Of a stretch of DNA of 5,047 nt, positions 1-5,047 are shown piece by piece. Source of the stretch: Geopsychrobacter sp. (GTDB lineage: Bacteria > Desulfobacterota > Desulfuromonadia > Desulfuromonadales > Geopsychrobacteraceae); NCBI GenBank assembly GCA_021647445.1, contig JAKIUS010000165.1:1-5047 (forward strand). The letters run 5' to 3'. Position 1 is the first letter of the stretch; every line of letters begins with the position of its first letter. The position numbers and the translations under genes were made by a program. The notes beneath the pieces were generated by a model that searched no databases, was not told where the DNA came from, and saw only the letters and a program-made list of their open reading frames with translations.

Positions 1-1764
1 GTACCAGTCTGCACCCCCGAAGCGGGATTTACTGCCGGCCCGGAACATCCGTTTGAACATTTCACTCTGCCAACCGCGAGCCTGCTGGCCATCGACATTG
101 TAGCCGTGGACAAAGACAAAATCGGTGCCATCAGAGTTAAGGCAAATATCGTCAGGACAATTCTGCGGTTCCATCAGCCGATCGGGTTCACCCCATTGAC
201 TGCCGCTGACCGGCTGATAACCCGCTTCCTGACCGATCAGGTTCTTATGCCTGAACATCTGCTCAACCGGTGCAATGCTCAAATTGAGATCAAACTTTAA
301 CGGGAAATCGCTACCGTCGCCAATCTCCAGAGTCAAGGGACCATTCAGCAAACTTCGACCTTCAAACAAGACAATATTTTTCCCGTCGGTCTTGAGCCGC
401 TGCAGAAACTCCATTCCACCGGTAAGATCAAACAGCTTGCTCCCTTCGGCGGCAATGGGGAGGGTGGAGACATGACCGAGTATTTTGGCTTCGGTCAGGT
501 CATTTTGCGCCCCCTGGGTCGGTACTCCGGTGAGATAGTTTCCGGCTTGGTCTGGTCCGAATTTGGTAAATACAAGGTTTAAGTGTTCCCCGCCGGTTGT
601 CAGTTTATAGGTAAATTGGGACGCCGGGAAAACATCGAGCAGTTTGGCAAGGTCGAGCTGTACGGGGAAAAAGTCGACCAGATCCCTGACCCCATCGACG
701 ACATGGTTTTCATAATTATATATTTTCCCGTTTGAGATCCCACTAGACGTGGTCTCGGTCCAAGCCATTTTGGAGCCAGGAATATCCGTGCCGCTTGTCT
801 CCCCCTGATCGTCATCATCATTGATCCAGAAATAGAAGGTATCGCCTGTTCGCGCCAGCATACGATCCGTATCGTCGATCTTCCGGTTGTGATCGTAATC
901 CGGCACCATGATCGCCTGTTGAATGAAGGGTATTTTGACGCTTTTGGTTTCTTTGCCGGTAATCCCCTTGTTGACAATAACCTGAGCGTAGAAGGTCTGG
1001 TCGAGGGGGAAGGTTTCTTTGGCGATATCGGCGCTGCCACTGTTTTTCCGGCCGGTGGCATAGCTGCGGTAGAGGGTCTCTCCCGTGGGCTGTCCGCCTG
1101 CGTCTTTTACGACTTGGTATATCTCAACGACCGCGTGACCAAAATTCTTGTCGAGGGATTGAATGGTGTAGTTGATGGTCGTCTTGAGCGCTTTGCCGTC
1201 TTTATCGAGGATAACCACCCGGTTGTCAATCAGGTGGATGGAGACCGGATCGAGATCGAGCACCCGCATGCCCTGTCCCTGGTCGGCCATGAACAGCCAG
1301 CCGTTCTGCTCGATGAGCGCCGGGAGCGAGCCGACCGGGCGCATCTCACCGTCGGGACCGGGCAGTGCGGTGATGTTGGCAAGCCGCTTGGGTTGATAGG
1401 GGTTGCGGATATCGAACACCTGGATGGCATTGAGAGTCGTCACGTAGACCAGTCCGGCCATGGGGCTGATGACCAGATCGCGGGCGGTAACAAATGCGGT
1501 TGCGCCCTGCTCATCGACGGCGCTGCCGAGCAGTTGCGAGTTATAGGGGTCGCTCAAGTCGATGCACCAGAGCTTACCGTCGAGGCCGACACTGATGCCG
1601 AGATCAATCTGCTGGCCAAGACCTGACTCGTTCGTAAATTGAAAGGCGGGGGCCACCCCGATCCGCGCGGCTTTGTAAGCGTCCGGTTTGAAGAGCCAGA
1701 ATTTTGAGCAGTCTTGCTTTACTTGGTGTATGCGGTTATCAATGAGCTTTACTGATGATGCTGT
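1..1764 (-). CDS. Large LVIVD-type propeller / EF-hand / alpha-beta hydrolase protein, copy 1 (5' end missing, 3' end outside window)
   Basis: The minus strand is open for 588 codons from the TGA at 1767-1765 to the window edge. Counting from that stop, residues about 50-168 contain at least three blade-like repeats (GKLWCIDLSDP, AIQVFDIRNPYQP, GQGMRVLDLDP), which match the LVIVD repeat pattern (PF08309) of beta-propellers. Residues about 170-280 look like an Ig/FN3-type beta sandwich. A calcium loop (DYDHNRKIDDTD) follows at 289-300, then FWINDDDDQG and VDGVRDLVDFFPV, then a beta-rich region. At the far end FVFVHGYN (549-556) opens an alpha/beta-hydrolase fold whose catalytic residues lie outside the window. 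From residue about 279 on it parallels the gene at 2772-4889. No ATG occurs before codon 102 (cat at 1459-1461). The earliest GTG, at 1656, has no clear ribosome-binding site, and the propeller has too few blades, so the 5' end is probably lost. A secreted or surface location is inferred from the domain types. Confidence 0.8.
803..843 (-). repeat. Best-conserved DNA block shared by the two hydrolase paralogues (second copy at 4783-4823)
   Basis: These 41 bases, encoding the FYFWINDDDDQG region on the minus strand, match 4783-4823 with two differences, much closer than the rest of the paralogues. The likely cause is purifying selection on the acidic FWINDDDDQG motif, or occasional gene conversion. 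It is a direct repeat 3980 bp apart and could support recombination that removes the intervening genes. Confidence 0.6.
865..900 (-). other. EF-hand/dockerin-like calcium-binding loop in copy 1
   Basis: Read on the minus strand this encodes DYDHNRKIDDTD. It has D at positions 1, 3, 9 and 12, N at 5 and a hydrophobic I at 8, which fits the 12-residue EF-hand/dockerin calcium loop. It precedes the acidic FWINDDDDQG stretch, so this may be a calcium-stabilised linker between the Ig-like and later domains. The equivalent loop in copy 2 (4845-4880) has Tyr in place of Asp at position 3, which should weaken calcium binding. That calcium is bound is inferred from the pattern only. Confidence 0.6.
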
Positions 1765-1809
1765 TCAACGGCCTATAAATTGGATGATAACGATTCAACC
1801 CGGGGTTGC

Positions 1810-2775
1810 TTATGGCTCTTCGATCCGTTCGCTATCGGATGGGTGGCTCAGGTTACGTTTGGGGTCCCATTCGAGATTGCGGGTGTAGTCGGGGTTGAGG
1901 TAGTAGTGCATGTAAATTTTCGCCGTGTTTGTCCTTCTAGGTTCGAATTCAATCACCCCACGTATCTTTCCATACATCGCTCTTACCAATTTACCCTCTT
2001 CATTAACCTCGGATCGCACTCGAAAAATGTAGTTATTGCTGTCTTCTTCGTGTGAACCAAACGTTGGCGAACTTGTCGAGCGAGACTTATCAAGCTTTGG
2101 CTGATACCCATCTAAGGGGGCCATGCGAGGCAGGCGAAACTGGCTGCCGGTGTTGAAAATGCCGCCGCCATCATCTTTGATCAGTTGAATTCCGTCGTGG
2201 GGGTTGCTGAAGGTCAGCACCATGTGGGCATTAAAGTCGGTGTAACTTGTCACTTTTCGCTCAATCTGGAAGATAAAGTCGGCATGCACCCCTTGCCCGT
2301 AAGGGATCACCCAGTCGGATTTCTCCAAGTCAAATCCAATCGGTTTGCCGACCTCAGGGATGACAAAATAGGTATTACGCACATACATCGGCACCGGATT
2401 GAGAATGGGCCGCATGGTTACGGTGAGTTCATTGGGCCAAGGCTGCCAGCGGCCGAATTTTATGCGGAAAAAGTCATGTGCAAAACCGTCGTCATAATAC
2501 CCTTCCTTTGTTATGTCACAGAGAATAACACCATCATCTGACCTTGATTTGATGATCGCAATGCCGTCACTGTCTGTAAATGTTTCAACAGGCCAATCAT
2601 CACTTGAAAAACGTACCCTTAATTGAGCCTTATCAACGGGCTGACCACTTTCATTGCGCACCGTAACTTTGATTTTTGCTGAAGGTCTGCCGAACAAAGC
2701 AAACGCCTGATTTGCAATCAAAGTGATTCCGAACAAGATCATTAATCCACAGAATAAAATTCTAAATAATTTCAT
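1810..2775 (-). CDS. Exported 321-residue protein with transthyretin/carboxypeptidase-regulatory-like domain
   Basis: The start is the ATG at 2775-2773, which overlaps the TGA of the hydrolase gene (ATGA). A GGGGG run nine bases upstream may act as a weak Shine-Dalgarno. Residues 1-26 form a signal peptide: basic MKLFR, a hydrophobic core, and cleavage probably after ANQAFA. Residues about 34-95 (IKVTVRNESGQPVDKAQLRV, then TDSDGIAII and ITKEGYY) fit the transthyretin-like CarboxypepD_reg fold. The remainder includes NPVPMYV, KPIGFDL, DWVIPYGQG, DGIQLI and a final NLEWDPKRNL. I recall these motifs from uncharacterised exported proteins of several Gram-negative phyla, but I cannot assign a function. 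No catalytic motif is visible. The first third is AT-rich (about 41% G+C over 2521-2760), like the hydrolase tail. The overlap suggests translational coupling and a shared role; a cognate partner, chaperone or immunity protein is possible but unproven. Confidence 0.88.
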   Translation of the reverse strand: MKLFRILFCGLMILFGITLIANQAFALFGRPSAKIKVTVRNESGQPVDKAQLRVRFSSDDWPVETFTDSDGIAIIKSRSDDGVILCDITKEGYYDDGFAHDFFRIKFGRWQPWPNELTVTMRPILNPVPMYVRNTYFVIPEVGKPIGFDLEKSDWVIPYGQGVHADFIFQIERKVTSYTDFNAHMVLTFSNPHDGIQLIKDDGGGIFNTGSQFRLPRMAPLDGYQPKLDKSRSTSSPTFGSHEEDSNNYIFRVRSEVNEEGKLVRAMYGKIRGVIEFEPRRTNTAKIYMHYYLNPDYTRNLEWDPKRNLSHPSDSERIEEP

Positions 2776-4889
2776 TGTAGATTACCCCCATCAATCAACC
2801 TTGCCCAATAATCATACATACCGTAAAGGTATGGGTAACCGACAGAATAAATATCATTATGTCGCCATTCCTTTTTTATTCGTTTCCTCGGCCACCGCCC
2901 ACCCTTGATATACCTACCTCGAATATCGATATTGAACTCTCTGTCAAATCTAGACACTCCTCTATGCCCCGCCGCATAGGTCAACGCCGGAAACTCATTG
3001 GCGAGCAGTTCGATCCGCTTGGCTTCGGCGTTGGTGACACTCTGCTCTGGCAGCGGGTCGGCGCTGTAGAGAAAACTATTGTTGAGGTTCTTGCTGAAGA
3101 GTGGCTTTGCTTTCAGCGTAAGGGGATCAACCTTCTGGGCTTCTGCTGGCGACATCCGACCGCAGGTCTCTTCGCCATCGACGGTTTCAGGGGGGACGCA
3201 ACGATAGTACCCGTCTGCGGGATCATCGTTGAACCCCCAACCACCAAATCGGCTGTCAGTTCCGAACAGGTCAATCTGGTCGGTTAACCCGCCCAGACCT
3301 TTGAGTAGCTCCTGAAGTGACCAACTGTAAGTTCCGACCCGGCTGACATCGGTGCAGGAAATGTTTTTCAGTACCTCCCAAAGCCCCGGTTTCCGGTCGA
3401 TGTTGACTTCGGTTCCGTCGACGGGTTTGTCCTGCAATGGCATTGTAAACGGCCGAAAGACTTCGTCATTGGTCGAGTAGAAGTTGTACGTCGGCGCCCC
3501 CTTGCCCTGATTCTGAGTAACTTTGCCGAAGAAATCCCGCCAAGTCATGCTCTGACGGTAATCGGTTTGATCAAATCGTTTGTACCATTCGGTCGCCCAG
3601 AGGAAGGGTTTGTAGCCTTCTTCGTTCGGGTCGCCATTAGGATAACGCCAGTCGGGGTGATACATCAGTTTGCCGGTGTTGGTTGCCCAGTTTGCATCAT
3701 CAGCATACGCGATTTGAGGGATAAATGCTTCTTCTGGCACGGCGGCGTTCGTCATGAAATACTGGCGATAATTCATCCCATTTTTTATTGCCGAGGCCAT
3801 GACCATGTTGCCGAGGCTGTGGGCGGCGAAGGTAGCATTGCTCAGATTGTTGCTGGCGACGAATTGTTTGAGCAGTTGCCCGGTGTAGTAGGCGTGACGG
3901 ACGTTGATATGATAATTGATGGCGCGTTTTCCAGCGCAGAGTCCTTGCCAAAAACTGGATTGTGAATCCCACCCATACCAGGTTACCCCCAGGAACCGGG
4001 CATGAGACCCTGACCAATACATCCGTTTAAAGATTTCAGTCTGTGATCCTCTAGCTTCTTCGCCATTGGTATTATACCCATGGACAAAAACGAAATCGTT
4101 GCCATCGTTATCCGCTTCAAAACCGCTAAAATGAGCAGAGTAATCCTGTCCAGCATCGACAAAACTCTGCAGTTTCAAACGATCCGGCGGCCCAAGAGCG
4201 GTCGTTGGTACATGATCGGGCGTTACAAAAGCGTTGGTCTGATAAAAATCAAACAAGGGCTGAATCAGGTTCTTCTGCCGGAACATCATTTCAACCCCGG
4301 CGAGGCTGAGATTGAGTTGCGATGAAAACACCTTGTTCCCATTGACATCTGTGATCTCCAGTAATAGAGGTGTGGTTCCGGCTTTACGCCCTTCGACCAG
4401 AATCACCCCCGGTTGTTCCTGCAGTCGCAGCCGTTCCATAAACTGACGACCGCCCTGCTTTTTAAGTTTAAATAGATCAATACCGGCTTTGGTCACCGGG
4501 ACAGTTTCCGCCTTTGAAAAGACAATTTCACGGGTCATGTTTGTCCCTTCCGCAGTGAGGTAGTTCCCTGAATCGGTCGGAGTCAGATCGGTAAAAGCGA
4601 TATTGAGGTTCTCTCCCACGGCTTTAAGACGATAGTGATACTGCCACGGAAGGTAAATATCCAGCAATTCGACAAGATTGAGGCTGACCGGGAAGAAATC
4701 CTCCAGATCGCGGGTACCGTCAACGACTGCGTTATCCCAATCGGGACGGGATGCACCAGGAATGTCGCTGCCTTCCAGATCTCCCTGATCGTCATCATCA
4801 TTAATCCAGAAATAGAAGATATCCTCATTCATCGCCCGATCCCGGTCTTTGTCATCGATCATCCGATTATGGTAGTAGTCGGGGGTCAT
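2772..4889 (-). CDS. Alpha/beta hydrolase of the giant-hydrolase family, copy 2 (N-terminally truncated)
   Basis: The frame can be read from a TTG at 4910 (712 residues); I prefer the ATG at 4889 (705 residues). Neither has a Shine-Dalgarno, and the frame is closed by a stop at 4958-4956. Numbering from the TTG: degenerate calcium loop 11-22, FWINDDDDQG 34-43, VVDGTRDLEDFFPV 62-75, beta-rich region about 76-205, alpha/beta-hydrolase fold from about 240. VFVHGYN (274-280) supplies the usual HG oxyanion region. AHSLG (363-367, Ser365) is the nucleophile elbow, with Ala for the first Gly as in Bacillus LipA. STNDEVF (479-485, Asp482) and AAGHRG (646-651, His649) are the likely acid and base. Cys519, Cys571 and Cys583 could form disulfides. 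The tail from 650 on is basic and AT-rich. Substrate is unknown; a lipase or esterase is plausible. Compared with copy 1 it lacks the propeller and Ig-like parts and any signal peptide, so it may be a decayed or displaced fragment, although the catalytic core looks intact. Confidence 0.87.
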   Translation of the reverse strand: MTPDYYHNRMIDDKDRDRAMNEDIFYFWINDDDDQGDLEGSDIPGASRPDWDNAVVDGTRDLEDFFPVSLNLVELLDIYLPWQYHYRLKAVGENLNIAFTDLTPTDSGNYLTAEGTNMTREIVFSKAETVPVTKAGIDLFKLKKQGGRQFMERLRLQEQPGVILVEGRKAGTTPLLLEITDVNGNKVFSSQLNLSLAGVEMMFRQKNLIQPLFDFYQTNAFVTPDHVPTTALGPPDRLKLQSFVDAGQDYSAHFSGFEADNDGNDFVFVHGYNTNGEEARGSQTEIFKRMYWSGSHARFLGVTWYGWDSQSSFWQGLCAGKRAINYHINVRHAYYTGQLLKQFVASNNLSNATFAAHSLGNMVMASAIKNGMNYRQYFMTNAAVPEEAFIPQIAYADDANWATNTGKLMYHPDWRYPNGDPNEEGYKPFLWATEWYKRFDQTDYRQSMTWRDFFGKVTQNQGKGAPTYNFYSTNDEVFRPFTMPLQDKPVDGTEVNIDRKPGLWEVLKNISCTDVSRVGTYSWSLQELLKGLGGLTDQIDLFGTDSRFGGWGFNDDPADGYYRCVPPETVDGEETCGRMSPAEAQKVDPLTLKAKPLFSKNLNNSFLYSADPLPEQSVTNAEAKRIELLANEFPALTYAAGHRGVSRFDREFNIDIRGRYIKGGRWPRKRIKKEWRHNDIYSVGYPYLYGMYDYWARLIDGGNLQ
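2785..2789 (-). promoter_or_regulatory. Weak Shine-Dalgarno-like GGGGG for the exported protein gene
   Basis: On the minus strand a run of five G lies nine bases before the ATG at 2775, inside the last codons of the hydrolase gene. It could pair imperfectly with the 16S anti-Shine-Dalgarno and supports this start. With the ATGA overlap, reinitiation by ribosomes finishing the hydrolase is the more likely route of translation. Confidence 0.35.
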
Positions 4890-4910
4890 GATCGCTTGAT
4901 GAATAAACAA

Positions 4911-4955
4911 CCATGCACTGAAAGTGCATGGGTTTGGGTCGGGACTGAAAGTCCC
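4911..4955. repeat. Pair of small hairpins sharing an ACTGAAAGT core, abutting the truncated gene
   Basis: 4911-4931 is a perfect 9-bp stem (CCATGCACT / AGTGCATGG) with a GAA loop. 4941-4955 is a perfect 6-bp stem (GGGACT / AGTCCC), also with a GAA loop. Nine bases separate them. Both share ACT-GAA-AGT at the top, while the lower stems differ but keep pairing. On the minus strand the core reads ACTTTCAGT, reminiscent of the subterminal hairpins at right ends of IS200/IS605-family elements and of REP-type repeats; that link is from memory and unverified. Homology between the two hydrolase copies stops exactly at the edge of the first hairpin, which suggests an insertion or recombination boundary. 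Confidence 0.6.
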
Positions 4956-4974
4956 TTAAAATCAAAGTCCAAGA

Positions 4975-5046
4975 TCGTCATCCTCGCGAAAGCGGGGATC
5001 CACGCTTCATAAAACCACTGGATTCCCGCCTTCGCGGGAATGACGA
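4975..5046. repeat. Imperfect inverted repeat of the ATTCCC-N8-GGGAAT (dRS3-like) class
   Basis: The arms 4975-5002 and 5019-5046 (28 bp each) are inverted copies with four mismatches, all transitions, around a 16-base centre. Each arm contains its own smaller hairpin. 5022-5041 is a perfect 8-bp stem with a CTTC loop and fits ATTCCC-N8-GGGAAT exactly; 4980-4999 is the same with one mismatch. This is the form of the dRS3 repeats of Neisseria and of similar interspersed repeats in other proteobacteria. The paired head-to-head arrangement resembles a small non-autonomous element. No transposase gene is in the window. Confidence 0.75.
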
Positions 5047-5047
5047 A

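Noticed and set aside
600..1061. A minus-strand frame of 153 codons overlapping copy 1
   Set aside because: Its product is rich in Ser, Arg and Pro without domain character, and it is out of frame with the paralogous sequence.
889..1626. A 245-codon open frame on the plus strand
   Set aside because: It lies opposite the copy 1 frame, which encodes recognisable propeller, Ig-like and calcium-loop sequence with a paralogue. The plus-strand product shows no domain and is explained by codon bias of the true gene.
1796..1808. CAACC-CGG-GGTTG hairpin just after the stop of the exported protein gene, considered as a terminator
   Set aside because: The stem is only 5 bp, and on the minus strand no T-run follows it.
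1700..2775. The exported protein and copy 1 as one gene with a stop read through, since they share a frame
   Set aside because: Three in-frame stops lie between them, the exported protein ends in a natural polar tail, and copy 1 resumes in the middle of an unrelated propeller; a shared frame has a one-in-three chance.
1..4910. Recent tandem duplication of the hydrolase
   Set aside because: The copies are only about half identical at protein level by eye and differ in insertions (for example the extra segment at about 710-760), so the split is old.
4911..5047. CRISPR array or tRNA in the right-hand non-coding stretch
   Set aside because: There is no regular repeat-spacer pattern and no cloverleaf; the repeats are two inverted elements of different types.

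Overview
All supportable genes lie on the minus strand and read from right to left. The window holds two diverged paralogues of one large, probably extracellular alpha/beta-hydrolase protein, with a small exported protein encoded between them. By eye the DNA is about half G+C, with clearly AT-richer patches. The right-hand end carries interspersed inverted repeats of the ATTCCC-N8-GGGAAT kind. These are best known as dRS3 in Neisseria, and similar repeats occur in other Proteobacteria and Desulfobacterota-like genomes. A Gram-negative bacterium, perhaps deltaproteobacterial in the broad sense, fits. This is a weak inference, because no taxonomic marker gene is present.

Layout in transcription order. 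(a) 5047-4911 is non-coding. It holds a 28-bp-arm imperfect inverted repeat (4975-5046) and two small hairpins that share an ACTGAAAGT core (4911-4955). (b) 4889-2772 encodes a hydrolase of about 705 residues with a visible Ser-Asp-His set. Its homology to the other copy runs right up to the hairpin and then stops, so it looks 5'-truncated. (c) 2775-1810 encodes a 321-residue protein with a signal peptide and a transthyretin-like domain. It overlaps the hydrolase by 4 bp (ATGA). (d) 1764-1 is a 588-codon open frame that leaves the window. It encodes beta-propeller repeats, an Ig-like segment, a dockerin/EF-hand-type calcium loop, and then the same region that opens copy (b), ending just after the start of the hydrolase fold. 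It has no convincing start codon and begins inside the propeller, so it too appears to lack its 5' end.

The locus therefore looks like an array of 3' portions of a giant surface or secreted hydrolase, at least one of them followed by a small exported partner. The two copies are only about half identical by eye, so they are old paralogues and not a fresh duplication. An AT-rich block covers the last 65 or so codons of the hydrolase and the first third of the partner gene. This raises the possibility, untested here, that hydrolase tip and partner are exchanged as one module, as in polymorphic effector/immunity loci. Simple decay of a multi-copy family next to mobile repeats is the more conservative reading.
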